Below, piece by piece: positions 1-10,974 of a stretch of DNA of 64,000 bases. The notes under the pieces were generated by a model, which was given only the letters and a program-made list of their open reading frames with translations, made no database searches and was not told the DNA's origin. Source of the stretch: Agrypnia vestita (Eukaryota > Arthropoda > Insecta > Trichoptera > Phryganeidae); contig JADDOH010000143.1 of NCBI GenBank assembly GCA_016648135.1, positions 248,001 through 312,000 on the forward strand. Direction: 5' to 3'. The translations under genes were made by a program, and so were the position numbers. Each line of letters opens with the position of its first letter. The stretch's first letter is position 1.

Positions 1-1983
1 CAAATAAAGGTACTTAATACTAGTTTAACAATAAAATATAAGATAAATTACACATTTTTTTTAAATTAAATTTGTGGATTATGCCACTCTACTAGGCTAC
101 GCCTGTTCCAGGGTAATATTTATTTTCATAAGGTAGTAATTATATATCTACAAAGTATCAAGTGCAATGTTAGTGAAAGTTGAGTGAGTCATAAGTCCAA
201 GTGTAAATATGTGTAGAATAATTGTTTAATGTAAAAAGGGTTAAAGTTTTGTTTAAGATTATTTTATATTTTCCTTAATTTATTTATTTATTTATATACG
301 TATATATTTTTATTTGTAGACATTATTATGCAATTACAGTAAGTAAATTTTCACCTTTGGAGGTAAGCCAGTTGTTTGCTAAAGCTTTTATTTTTTTTAT
401 TTAGTATATTCTGATTTCCGGGAAGTCTGTTTGTAATATGTTAAATATTTAAGGCCCTGTGTATGAGTAATTTTTCGGTCCATATGTTGTTATATTTAAT
501 TATATAAATATTATATTTATACATTTCCAAATTTTTAATATTTCTAGGTCGTATAAGTAAAAACCCCTAACGTGTGTGTATAAAATTTTTAAACCAGTAT
601 TTAAATCGAAATAGTGATAAGATCCCTTAGTTGGTTCACGAATTCTGAATAATTGTATTGTTGTAAAGATATCTCAAGTGTTCATTGACTCTAATTTCAA
701 TATATTTCTTTAAGTTTTGCCATTGTAAAAATTGTAACAATCCTTACGTTATTATAGCTAGACCGCATTCAAAAGAATGTGCGCAAAAAACACTTGTTTT
801 TACGATGCAAAAAATGAACACAAAAGAAGTTTTTCTAGTAAGTAAGTTACCTTTTTTAAACTAAAAAATGTATATTTATTTGAAATATCATACTGACGCT
901 TGTAATACGGGCTTTCCAAGCAACTTTACCCCGCTTTCTTCTTACCGGGCAAAGCAAGGGAATGATCTTTTGATTACGGTCGACCTATATATAAGTGTAT
1001 AAAATGCTGGCTGCATTGTTTTTAGAGCTTTTTAAATTATTAAATTAAAATTTTGATTCCTAGCAAATAAAAATGTTCTGCATTGTTTCTCACTGTCATT
1101 TAGCAGCATTGAGTAAATTTTTGATCCATGAAATCTTTTTTTTAGATTTTTTTTATTTAATATGCCGTCAATTAATTTTGGGTTATAAGAATTATTAGTG
1201 GCAATTTCTTTTATGTTACTAAGTTCGATTTTTATTTATTTATGGACAAGGAGACATTTACTTATATATTTGGCATATTTAACTCTTTAAAACACTGTGA
1301 AAAATATCCATCCCAGACACCATCCCCTTTAACTAGATTAATCTATATTATATACCTATCTTATATCTTAAACTAAATTTGAATTTTATACACAAAAATA
1401 ATCTAATGGCTGTCCTACTATTTATGTTATGGAAGGCAGTTGTTGCCTTCGAATATTTTATTTTTTTAAGAATCTACTACATATGTTATCGTAAAATGAT
1501 ATATGAAAAATCGAATATTGGAAGTAATATGAATGAATCTCTCTTAAAACGTTTTTATGCGCCAATCTTCAGCACGACAATATTCCTACGCCTTCATTAC
1601 GTAGATTGGCTATAATATAATGATATTGTGTGATATAAAACAATTATAATAATATGAGTAAGGTTAAGAAAGGGTCACGTAGGAGGTTCGGGTACGTGGA
1701 ATAGGTAAATACCATTCTGTGATCACAGCCCTTTTTGCTATAGGTGTGTTCCTTTTCGCATTCGCTTCGCTTACGCCTCTATCGATTTTTGTTGATACCA
1801 AACACACAAAACGTGCTGTTCTTATTAACGATGGCATAACCCGTTACACCCTTCTAATATTTATTTATATGTTCGTAATTTTTAGTAATAAAACACGAAA
1901 ACTTTATAAATATAGAAGTTATGTTATTGTATTTTTAATGATAAGTAATATAAACATAAAATATTTCGATTTATATAAATTAA
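1..1983. other. AT-rich DNA, nothing recognised
   Basis: AT-rich sequence without a convincing gene, repeat or RNA. Two short open frames (78 codons at 1379-1615, 90 codons at 1719-1991) have low-complexity Phe/Tyr/Ile-rich translations typical of chance frames in AT-rich DNA, and I recognise no domain in either. Confidence 0.6.
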
Positions 1984-2052
1984 CTTTGTAAAAACCACTT
2001 ATTTATTGAAAAAATTCAACATGTTTCGAAGTCAATGGCTTCTTCGTCAGGA
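1984..2052 (-). mobile_element. Hammerhead-like retroelement end, group D copy 1
   Basis: On the minus strand CTGACGA (2050-2044) is followed by an extra A, a short hairpin (GAAG paired with CTTC) and GAAAC (2027-2023). Next comes the palindrome ACATGT, which would be a minimal stem III. About 33 nt downstream lies AAGTGGTTTTTACAAAG (2000-1984), which is shared with the copy at 62.7 kb and resembles the same position in groups B and C. Hammerhead motifs of this order (type I, very short stem III) are known in Penelope-like retroelements. That this is a Penelope relic is inference; there is no RT nearby. Confidence 0.55.
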
Positions 2053-2243
2053 TAACAAAAATTAAATTTAAAAATCGAAGTATAGATCAAAATATTAAAA
2101 AGTTATATATGGAAAATGATAATATAAAGTACCTACTTAACATGAAAATAAATTTAAAAGATGACTATTTGCAAAAAGGACCTTATTATTTATAACATTC
2201 AATTTACTATTTATTATTTACTTTACAATTTATTATTATATTA

Positions 2244-2362
2244 CAATTTACTATTTACTTTCTTATTTCCAAAATTTCTATACAATATACTATTCCAATA
2301 TTCTATATAATATAATATACTACATTACAATTTACTATTTACTTTCTTATTTCCAAAATTTC
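2244..2362. repeat. Imperfect tandem duplication
   Basis: A roughly 37 bp AT-rich block (beginning TTACAATTTACTATTTAC and ending near TTCCAAAATTT) occurs twice, starting near 2244 and again near 2325, with AT-rich sequence between. It looks like local slippage or duplication. Confidence 0.6.
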
Positions 2363-2454
2363 AAATTTATCAAATTGTGATTCCGTATAACTTGTATGCA
2401 AAGTCTGTAAACCCTTATTTCTACCGAGGAAGGACTAGCGGTTAACAATTAAAT

Positions 2455-2870
2455 TCTGGTACTGACACTTATATATGGAAGTGAAGCCTTGAGCTGTCAG
2501 AAGAGGAATGAAAGTCAAGTGAATGCTGTGGAAAATCCATTTATGATATATAAAGAATGAAGATATTAGCAAATAATTTAAAGCAAATCTTTGCATAAAG
2601 AATATAATCAAAAAAGGATCGCTTTAATTTGGATAGGGATATTATAATGGGATAAAGGATAGATTGGACATGTTGAACAACTAATGAAGAAATAATTGTA
2701 AGAAAGGTGTATGATAAAAGATGTTGGCCTGTAAAATATGGGCCTGTTAAAATCATTCATACATCTTCGCATGCATCTTCAACATGTAAGAACGTGTATA
2801 ACGTGAGAGTTGTATGTCAGGACGGAAGAGTACGGCGCTCCATCCTCTCAGCAATTCTCGAGTGGAAACA
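2455..2870 (+). pseudogene. LINE ORF2 C-terminal fragment (decayed)
   Basis: Plus-strand translation from about 2470 reads IYGSEALSCQKRNESQVNAVE, matching the conserved insect LINE segment of the type 'MYGSE.W..QK..E.R.NAVEMR' that follows the reverse transcriptase core. The middle is riddled with stops and deletions. The end (about 2770-2870) again matches the family tail: the CQDGRVRRSILSAILEW-like frame parallels the minus-strand fragment at 57.06-57.5 kb. RT core and endonuclease are absent. I treat it as a 5'-truncated, old retrotransposon copy; the exact clade (RTE-like or jockey-like) is not certain. Confidence 0.6.
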
Positions 2871-3180
2871 GTGAGATAAGTAAAACACAAAATAATGCAT
2901 CTTCACAAATAAAATAATTTGATTATATTCATCGCTACTTCAATTGAAGTTTTAATTTCGCATTTTATCTCTTATTAGTTTCAGTCTTTTAATTCTGAAA
3001 CATGTATTCTATAACATGTTATTGAGCTAACTGTTTTATTTATATATTATTTTTGCATTTTACCCTAACGTCGTTCTTAATTTAATGACAGCTAGTCATG
3101 AAGAATAAGCTAATAATCTATAATATAAATAATAAGATTAAATGAAATCGATGCACGCATTTAATTGTTTGTTAATTAAT

Positions 3181-3272
3181 CATTAAATATTTTTTGCCTT
3201 AGTTTCTGTTAGGAAAGTATGGAAGTCATTAAATATTTTTCGCCTTAGTTTCTGTTAGGAAAGTATGGAAGT
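3181..3272. repeat. 46 bp tandem duplication
   Basis: Two adjacent 46 bp units (3181-3226, 3227-3272) starting CATTAAATATTTTT and ending GTATGGAAGT, almost identical, so recent. No coding content. Confidence 0.85.
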
Positions 3273-3919
3273 ATATTTACCTGAAAAGAAATTTAAATGT
3301 ATGTAAAATAACTTAGACAAAAATAATTGGTGTGTTTTGGTTTGGTTTAAAATTATTTATTGGAATATTGATAATCGCGGACGCATACGCATGGAACCGA
3401 TGAATAGTGATGATGCAAGGCTTTTTCATAATTTATAATAAAAAATGTTTTTTCGATGCGCGCCAGAAGTACACAGTAGTAAATAATAAATCGTTGATCA
3501 AACCAATAAATGTTTTATAATGTGTAATAAGTTTTGTACGGAGAAAAACCAATACTGTCAAAAAATATTGTCACAGCACGTTACTATGCGAAGAAAATAA
3601 AACACTAAAAATAAATTATGTTTTTACGTATCACCGAAGTCACGATTAATTGGAGAAATATTCTTTAATTTAAAAGGTTACTTAATGTTTCTAAAATTTT
3701 TCACACTTTTTTCCAATTTCTTAATTTGCACTATTTATCTCGTCATTTTTTTGTGGAACACTTATTACGCCGTTTCTATTGCATCAATCACTTTCGTGAA
3801 TATTCTGCTCAATTTCGCACGTAAATACTCCACCCGAATATCTGTCACTCGGTTTTACAGGTGCTGGTCACACTACTTCGCTGGTAGTATCGCACTCATC
3901 AAACATCAAGCAATGACTG

Positions 3920-4075
3920 TTCCGCGTGTGTTTGCTTCCCCATTTTTATATAAAACGTGTTGGTTATCGAATGCTTAAAATTGTTCAATTACCTATAGCA
4001 TTCCTTCAAAATGATTACGAGAACGTTCCAGTCGATTTCAGAGTGTTGTAGAATGTTCGTGAGATTTCGATAGTG
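3920..4075 (-). promoter_or_regulatory. Possible heat-shock-type promoter, minus strand
   Basis: Two heat-shock-element-like arrays lie at 4021-4039 and 4051-4068. The second has four 5-bp-phased units (GAA, TTC, GAG, TTC), the first GAA, TTC and two degenerate units. Roughly 70-120 bp further along the minus strand is a TATA box (TATATAAAAA on the minus strand, 3952-3943), then a moderately GC-rich leader. HSE upstream of TATA is the arrangement of insect hsp promoters. No coding exon follows within sight on the minus strand, so this may be an untranslated first exon, a relic, a mobile-element promoter or chance. Confidence 0.35.
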
Positions 4076-4114
4076 TGTAATTCCTTCCGATTATTTATCT
4101 CATTACAATATTGA

Positions 4115-4300
4115 GTAGCTTGTTGGTCTAGTGGTCATGACGCTTGCCTAGTGATCTGGTGGTCGGTGGTCCGAGCCCTATTCCAGGACACCAGAAAATT
4201 TGTCCTGTTTCATAGCATAGGCTTAATTTGAGAATAGTAAAAATATTGATGCGACACGCATTCCGTGTTGGCATCTCTTATTTCTTTTAAATTGTAAAAA
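4115..4300 (+). repeat. tRNA-derived SINE, copy 1
   Basis: The head carries a Pol III A box (TGGTCTAGTGG, 4124-4134) and a B box (GGTCCGAGCCC, about 4168-4178), as in tRNA-Glu/Gly/Asp-like heads. A shared body follows (CCAGGACACCAG, then ACACGCATTCCGTGTTGG), ending in an A/T-rich tail. The copy at 5348-5541 has the same order and orientation, establishing an interspersed family. Copy 1 has a slightly degraded B box and tail. Confidence 0.75.
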
Positions 4301-4866
4301 AAAATATCTTCATTATTTGTTAATTAAAATAAGATTATTTTTATTTTCAGATGGACTTATCAAACACATTTCCGAGTGAGAAAATCGTTTACATTCAAAT
4401 ACTCAACAGTAAAATATAATATTTTTTGTGTTCAATTCTGACAGTGACATTGCGTATATGGTGGACTTTAGAATGGAAGAATCCTCGGTGTTCTCAGATA
4501 TCCGCGAGGTGCCTTAGTAAAGGTGCTTTGGATGGTAATCGGTCACTCAGAATCGGCGACTCGGTCAGTGCTTTATAGGGTCGGTGTTGGCCATGTAGCC
4601 AAAGTAATATGACTCCAGAGAAACTGCTCGGGTTGGCAGCCTTCTGTCTGTTCCTGCCATCTATCGGTGAGTTCTCCAAACATTTTAATTAAAAAGATTA
4701 ATATTTTTTATGTCTTAAAAAAATGATTCCTCCCGTTTGCATCAAAATGAGCAATTTAATTTTTTTTTGCATATTTTTTATAAATTAATATCCTTTTGTA
4801 GAATATTTTGTGTTTGTCCAAATTCTTCAGGAACAGAGCACTTGATTTTATCCCAGGGGAACATCA

Positions 4867-5137
4867 TTAATCAAGATATATTATAGATGTCTGAAAGAGA
4901 CGAAATAATATTTTTCATGGGAAAGTAGGTATGGAAGTGTTCATAGGCCTTACGACCTATCGTACGGCTGGCTTAAATGGTGAACGTTCTATTGTGTAAA
5001 GTAATCACTTCAGCCAGCCCTACGATAGGTCTTAAGTCGTTAGCCACATGAACACCCAAAAAAAACTTTCCATACCCACTTTCCCATAAAAAATATAATT
5101 TCGTCTCTAAGAGACATCTTTAATGTATTTTGATTAA
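4867..5137. mobile_element. Palindromic MITE, TTAA-flanked (family M, copy 1)
   Basis: The two halves are near-perfect inverted repeats. GATGTCTGAAAGAGACGAA near the left end pairs with TTCGTCTCTAAGAGACATC near the right, and TACGACCTATCGTACGG pairs with its partner nearer the centre. TTAA lies at both ends (4867-4870 and 5134-5137), as for piggyBac-type insertions. The same family recurs at 54.98-55.36, 58.27-58.48 and 32.58-32.72 kb. No transposase frame; non-autonomous. The piggyBac assignment rests only on TTAA. Confidence 0.7.
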
Positions 5138-5347
5138 TTTTCTCTTTATTTGCCGACTTCAAAGACTGGTATAAAATAAAAAGTCTTGGATGATAAGGAT
5201 TTTAAGAATTAAATGATGTTTTGATTAAGTATTTAACATTTTTTGAATTCATGGCAATTCGCAAATAACATAAATTTTTAGAACATAAAAAATCGTACAA
5301 CATAATATTTGTATCGACAATCATTTTGTTGTATGTCAATCAAATTT

Positions 5348-5541
5348 GTAGCTTATTGGTGTAGTGGTGATGACACTTGCCTAGTGATTTGGTGGTCGGT
5401 AGTTCGAGCCCCATTCCAGGACACCAGTGAGTTAGTCCTATTTTCATAGCACAAACGTATTAAGCTTATTTTGAAAATAGTTAGAATATCGATACGATGC
5501 GCATTCCGTGTTGGTAGAAATTCAAAATAATAAATAAATAA
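5348..5541 (+). repeat. tRNA-derived SINE, copy 2
   Basis: Best preserved member of this SINE: A box TGGTGTAGTGG (5357-5367), B box near GTTCGAGCCCC (5402-5412), family body and a 3' tail of repeated AAATAA units, a typical LINE-mobilised SINE tail. It lies 1.2 kb from copy 1 in the same orientation. Confidence 0.8.
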
Positions 5542-5754
5542 AATTAACTTAAAATGAAATGTTTGAAATCTTTAAAATATGTGAATATATGTAAATTTAT
5601 ATTTTATACAAATTTTTCATAATTATTAACTGGCATCCCAATTCCCCGGTTAGAACAAGTATTGAATTCATATCCCGGTGGTAACCAAATATTTTTTCTA
5701 TAGTTAAGTACATGATGTATCTATTCTAAGTGATTACTTATTCAATATGAAAGA

Positions 5755-6277
5755 AAATATAAAGATCTATCTGCCTGTCTGTCTGTCCGTCTGTTCTCTG
5801 TACAAATCCACACCGTTTGTCCGATTCGATTCAAATTATGCATATTTATGCTTTAGAACCTGGCGGGTAACACAGGCAATATTTCCCCCTATTCCCCTCA
5901 TACCCCTCCCCCTACCCCTGACATATTTTCGATGCAAATCTCTACCGTTCTCTATCGGACACAAAATTTGGAAACTTATTCTTTAGGACTCGGCAGGTAA
6001 CAAAGGCAACATTTCTCCCTCCTCTTTTACCCCTTCCCCTCCTCTTGATATATTTACAATGCAAATCTGTACCATTTGACCGATCGGACTCAAAATTTGT
6101 AAACTTATTCTTTAGGACCCGGCGGGTAACAAAGGTGACATCCCCTTTTACCTCTTCTCCTCCCCCTGAAATATTTTCGATGCAAATGTATACCGTTCGA
6201 ATCAAACCTTTGTTTCCCCCCACACATTTATTTTCAACTTAATCCATAACCCGTGCAAGGCCGGGTACGACAGCTAG
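5755..6277 (+). mobile_element. Helitron/HINE-like element with minisatellite
   Basis: The left part has a short CTGT/CTGC microsatellite. The middle has about three tandem units of about 120-130 bp, each with a GATGCAAATCTNTACCGTT-like block, a 'TTCTTTAGGACYCGGCRGGTAAC' type block (written with ambiguity codes) and a C/T-rich stretch. The right end has a GC-rich hairpin (about 6249-6266, ACCCG paired with CGGGT) then CTAG (6274-6277) followed by T. A 3' hairpin plus CTRR|T is the Helitron signature, and microsatellite plus 3' hairpin is the plan of DINE-1/HINE elements. No Rep/Hel protein; non-autonomous. Open frames here are repeat artefacts. Confidence 0.65.
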
Positions 6278-6429
6278 TCATATATATAATAAATATTCTT
6301 AAAATGATTATAATGAGATAAAAATTTCATAACGTCTCATTCCGTCGATGATGCAACACACGAATGCTATGTAACTTCCACAGCCAATGGCCTACTGCTA
6401 AATCTGTGGAGAGTGCCGAGAACCGAGTG

Positions 6430-6445
6430 AGAGAGAGAGAGGAGA
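6430..6445. repeat. (GA)n microsatellite
   Basis: Short run of GAGAGAGAGAGAGG-type dinucleotides. Confidence 0.8.
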
Positions 6446-6541
6446 GTCAACACTGTTTCATTTAGTCTGCATATACCGGGATGAACCATCAAATACGATT
6501 AAAGCGTTTTATATAATAATTTATAATATTTAGATTCATAA

Positions 6542-7074
6542 ACAGGGTTATTTAGAAAACATTAATAACCTCGCAGGACTATATTCCTACTTTAATAATG
6601 AGTCGAAAATGTTCAAACAACCATGAACATGTTATGGAGATATGCGACATCAAAGTTTGCATATTTTTTTACAATATTTCTGACTTATATTTTTATAAAA
6701 CGTTGGATTATCATTACATTAACTTATATCAAATTTGAACAATTCATTTCCTTAAATGCAAGTTAAAGAGAATAATAAAAACCTTTAAATTACAATTGGA
6801 AAAAAATCCTATTGGAATTTCTGCAAGGTTTTTATCATTTTTTTAACTTGTATTGAAACCCAAGAATTTTTCGTAATCCATATAAATTACTGTAATGGAA
6901 TTTCAACGTTTTGTAAAAACTAAATCAGAAATATTGAAAAAATATGCGATCTTTGATATTGCATAACTCCAAAACTATTGATACCAGGTCATGGCTGCTT
7001 AAACATTTTTGACTCATAAGCAAAGGCAGGAATATAGTCCTGCGAGGTTATTAATATTTTTCCAATAACCCTGT
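6542..7074. mobile_element. Palindromic element P, copy 1
   Basis: Inverted repeat about 530 bp long. The left end ACAGGGTTATTTAGAAAAC and the following AATAACCTCGCAGGACTATA block are mirrored at 7040-7074. Inner segments (for example CAGAAATATTG-type blocks and CAAAACTATTGATACC) have diverged partners in the left arm. No coding frame. The right half recurs at 25.92-26.16 kb next to mariner sequence. A DNA-transposon foldback or MITE is likely; the superfamily is not settled because I cannot define a target duplication. Confidence 0.65.
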
Positions 7075-7181
7075 ATACTTTGCGATGACTTAAAAAATTT
7101 AAATTGACCAAACAATTGACATCGAATTAGCCTTTTTCGCATTTATTTTTATTTTGATATTTAAAAAATGCCGTTTAATAT

Positions 7182-8589
7182 TTAATATTGTTTTTTCTGG
7201 TTTGGATCTTCTGGGATATCATGCCGTGTTTTTACGACCTTTCTGGCCGACGTTAGGGATCCCGTTGCAATGACCATCATCAGGTCTGATGTATTGTTGT
7301 GAGTATTGGTGTTGTGGTTAAGGCGATCGTCTAGCAGAATGAGCAAATTTCATCATTTTTTCTCATATCTTCTCTTGCGTTTTTTATCACATTTTTGTAT
7401 GGAAATATCTCATTTTAAAATTTATTCAGCAGGTTACATATATCATAAATACGAATATTATATTAAAATGTCACAAACTAAATTATATAATTGATTAATA
7501 AATTACCAAACCTTCGATGTTTTAAAAATGAAGAAAATTGCTCCACTTTGTGGACCTTTTGTGACTGAACGGCCCTTTTGAGATGTCTTTTTTATTCAAT
7601 AGTATTACAAAGTAAACAATTATCTTCAATTTATTACAATTATAGCAAAATCTGTTAGTTTACATGCAATTTATGTTTTAAAAATACTGTTTTTTAATTA
7701 TTTTTTTTTGTGTTTTTTTTCCAACTCTTTTTACATGGTTGAAAACTTTTTTTACTTCAATAGTCAAAAGAATAGATATTATAATTTTATAATAAAAACA
7801 AAAAAAATCAAAATGTTAGTCGATATTCTTGATTTTAGATATTTAATCAAGACGCAACGTATTTATGACACAATACGCAGTGCCTTGATTAAATAGCTAA
7901 AATCTGAAATCGAGAATAATTTTTTGATGTTTTTTGTATTAATTTTAAAATAAGAATATCTATTTCTTAAATTTGTTAAAGAAAAAAAGTTATAAACTAT
8001 CTATAAAGGATTGAATAAAACATACAAAAAATAAAAATAATTTAAAAAATAGTGTTTTTTAAAACTTAAATTGCATGTAAACATACTAACAGATTTTGCA
8101 ATAATTGTAACGAATTTAAGATAAACGTTTACTTTGTAATATTATTGAATAAAAAAGATATCTCAATAGGGCCGTTCAGTCATAAAAGGTCCACCAAGTG
8201 AAGCAATTTTCTTCATTTTTAAAAGATCGAAGGTTTGGTAATTTATTAATCAATTATATAATTTAGTTTGTGACATTTTAATAAGATATTCGAATTTAAA
8301 ATAAACGTAACTTAATGAATAAATTTTAAAATGAGATATTTCTATACAAAAATGTGATAAAAAACGCAAGAGAAGATATGAGAAAAAATGGTGAAATTTG
8401 CTCACTCTGCTAGACGATCGCCTTAAGTACATCCAACACTAATACTCACAACAAAACATGAACCCTGATGATGGACCCTGCAATGGGATCCTAAAAATCA
8501 GCCAGAGAGGTCGTAAAAATACGGCAGATTCCCCAGAAGATTTCAGAGTGGCCGTGAAAACCTAAGAACATTCTTAATATTTTGTCTTT
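7182..8589. mobile_element. 1.38 kb palindrome with group A ends
   Basis: The arms (7197-about 7865 and about 7880-8573) are inverted copies centred near 7873; for example GGCGATCGTCTAGCAGAATG (7322-7341) is mirrored at about 8403-8422. Both outer parts are group A hammerhead-like sequence with the 5' motif facing inward (CTGATGA at 8465-8471; TCATCAG at 7277-7283). The GAAAC box is degraded in both. The right end reads AAGAACATTC, matching the group A 3' terminus. Similar flanks (TTTAATATTGTTTTTT on the left, TTAATATTTTGTCTTTT on the right) may be a diverged target duplication. The two arm ORFs (62 codons at 7306-7494 and 60 at 8432-8250) are mirror images and not evidently genes. Confidence 0.7.
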
Positions 8590-9635
8590 TGAAACGTTTA
8601 AAAATTATTTTTATTTTTCAGTTTTGTTATGTTCACATAATATTATTATTTTTTATATATATTTAATCCTATGCAAATTATAACTTTAACTAAATATGAA
8701 ATGTACTTAAGAAATAAAATGGAAAACAAACGTGCCGGAAGCTGTACAAGGCTTGGCACGATCTATAAAAATATAAAACATGTATAAATTTAATAAAAAA
8801 TAATAAAAAAAATATTTGTAGGCAGTGCGCCAACTGTAGTGCGTAATGGTCGTGTTCGCGATGTCGCCAAAACATCTTTTTTTGTATCTACATACCATTG
8901 TAAACTATGCCTGTCTCAACACAGATATTTCTAGTGAGACAAGCACAGTCCAAACAAAATTTTATATTTAAATTAAATATAAATAAACAAATATAAATCG
9001 TTCAAAAACTCACTCATACACAACATCCATTTTCTAAACGATGACCTGAACCTATAGCTCCATTAAATCAATTATTTATTAAATACTAATCATAGTGCGA
9101 TTCAAACACTTAATATACAATACATATAAATGTACTTGTAAAATATACTTAAATCCAAAAATACATGTTACTAGAGCGTGTCGAAGACACTTGTAATTGG
9201 GATAATGGGCAGTCTACATTTATAGTGTTTTATTATTAGAGTATCAGGTACCTATTATCCTGTTAGTGTCTCTTATAAAAGTAAAAAATAATAATAATAA
9301 TAAATAAAATTATCGTTACCGTAATAGGTAGGACAGTGAACGAAGCGGCACCATAAGTGAGCCCCCGACTAGTTAAAATGCCGCTACTAAAGGGGCCAAA
9401 GACCGCCAGGTCTCCCGGCCAAGGGGAATCACTTAATTCTTTCGTTATGAGGTTTGCTCATGAATTTTGAGATTTTCGAATAAACTCGACATAAATTTGG
9501 TTAAAATGAGATGTTAAAAAATATACAGGTTGCTAACGTTTATTTCATAAGTTATAAAACTAATTCATCAAAGGATTTCTTGCAAATATTTTTGTGTCTA
9601 GAAGTTTGAATATTTTAAAGAAACACGTAACTTTT
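8590..9635. other. AT-rich DNA, few features
   Basis: Besides the LINE/SINE-like tail at 8897-8996 and a short (AAT)n run near 9285-9305, I see nothing supported here. Confidence 0.5.
8897..8996 (+). repeat. 3' tail of an interspersed retroelement, copy 1
   Basis: About 75 bp starting TTGTAAACTATGC, with CTCAACACAGATATTTCT and AGCACAGTCCAAACAAAATT, is nearly identical to 48491-48560, and both run into A/T-rich AAATA/AAATAA tails. That is the form of a LINE or SINE 3' end. No TSD identified. Confidence 0.65.
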
Positions 9636-9968
9636 TACTCTCATTATATTTGGTATACTCGTGGCGTCTGTCTGTTTGCTTCTTTGACGCAAAAATTTGG
9701 ATCGCTTTTTAACCCTTTTCCCGTGATCCAATCGAGCTGAAACTTTGCAAGCAGACTTGTGGCGATGATCAAGAAGATCTGTCAAATTTTTGTTAAAAAA
9801 ATTTAATAATTATAGTATAATTTTGGATTTTTTAAATTTTTTAATGGTTTTTTCATACAACTCTGTAAGTTGTACGAAGAGACTGCGACGCATCTGGTAT
9901 ACACGAAACCTGATAAAATAAAAAAGGGAGTAAAATAAAAACTTTGTTTTCATGGGTTAGTTTTTTTA
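9636..9968 (+). repeat. Repeat family R1, short copy a
   Basis: Starts near ACTCTCATTATATTTGG and carries the family core: CTCGTGGCGTCTG, GATCGNTTTTNAACCCTTTTC, ATCCAATCGAGCTGAAAC, GACGATCAAGAAGATCT, AATTATAGTATAATTT. It ends with GGGAGTAAAATAAAAACTTT and GGGTTAGTTTTTTT. Seven copies occur in the window in both orientations. No coding frame; non-autonomous. This is the short form, lacking the roughly 250 bp internal block of copies b and g. Confidence 0.75.
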
Positions 9969-10399
9969 TAGAATCACGTAACTTTGTATAAAAAAATCTG
10001 TTAATATATTTAGAATACACAACTGAGAGTCAATTTGAAATAATCTATTATGATTTTACATTGTGATAAATTAAATTAAATGTTCAGAAATATGGATAGA
10101 TAAATTATTATTTATAATCGAATTCAAATCCCCCATCAGGGCATACTGTGGATACTGATTACATGACAGACAGCGTCTATTGACTATCAAAATTTTAACG
10201 ATGAAACAAACAACATTACGGGGGAGTCATATTATTTACAAAATTAATTTATAATTAATCCTTCGGAGGTTGAAGTTTATGATATCTTTCGTCTGTTTCT
10301 GACTCCGTCAAGTTGATTGATAGATTGATGAAATTTAAATTAACGCAAATTATGTAGAATTTAGGGTGAATTACCTAATAATATATTTTAATAAATTTT

Positions 10400-10520
10400 T
10401 TCTTCTTATCTTCTTCTTCAGCCTTCATCTCTCCACTTCATCCACTGGATATAGGCCTCTTCCCATACCCTTCCTTCCTCTGTTGTTGGCTTTTTGTAGT
10501 CATTTCTTCCCCCTACAGTG
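10400..10520 (-). pseudogene. RTE-like LINE 3' end
   Basis: CTTCTTCTTCAGCC followed by CCACTGGATATAGGCCTCTTCCC is, on the minus strand, the familiar insect RTE tail (a Gly-Leu-Tyr...Ser-Gly-like coding end followed by GAAGAAG-rich 3' sequence). Short, frameshifted fragment. Confidence 0.5.
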
Positions 10521-10789
10521 GTTATATCAGTTTCAGTGCCGATAAATCGACATTAATTAGCTCAATAACTTTAATAATAGCTTGCATCCAAACATAATTA
10601 ATGTTAAGAATATTTGCAGAGTTTATGAATAAGATAGCAACAAATACAATATACATTTTTTTGTATGCAGGCCTTTACCGTTACCTACCTCGCTAGGTAC
10701 ATAAAAATACATGTTCTGAGGTAAGTAGCCATTCTATTAATTGATACTCCATTTAAATATTTAATTTCATGGTTACGTAATTAGAAGAA

Positions 10790-10920
10790 TAAAAGAAAAA
10801 TAAAGTAAAGTAATTTAGAGTAAAAAGTATATAAAGTAAATAAGAAATAAGAAATAAAGTAAATGAGAATAAAAAGTAAAGTAAATGAGAATAAAAAGTA
10901 AAGTAAATTAATTTCAAAGT
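10790..10920. repeat. GTAAA-rich tandem repeat
   Basis: Repeated GTAAAGTAAATGAGAATAAA-type units of about 22 bp (two clear copies near 10858-10902) in a longer degenerate GTAAA tract. The two open frames read through it on the minus strand are Phe/Leu/Tyr-rich artefacts. Confidence 0.7.
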
Positions 10921-10974
10921 TGATAATATAAGAACAAAGTATAGAGTAATATTTAAGTAAAAACAGTATTGTTC

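Noticed and set aside
3685..3978. 97-codon frame with hydrophobic N-terminus
   Set aside because: No domain, and it lies antisense over a promoter-like region; hydrophobicity is expected from T-rich DNA.
5747..6242. Overlapping frames of 79, 93 and 65 codons on both strands
   Set aside because: Translations of minisatellite units in a Helitron-like element; open on both strands and repetitive.
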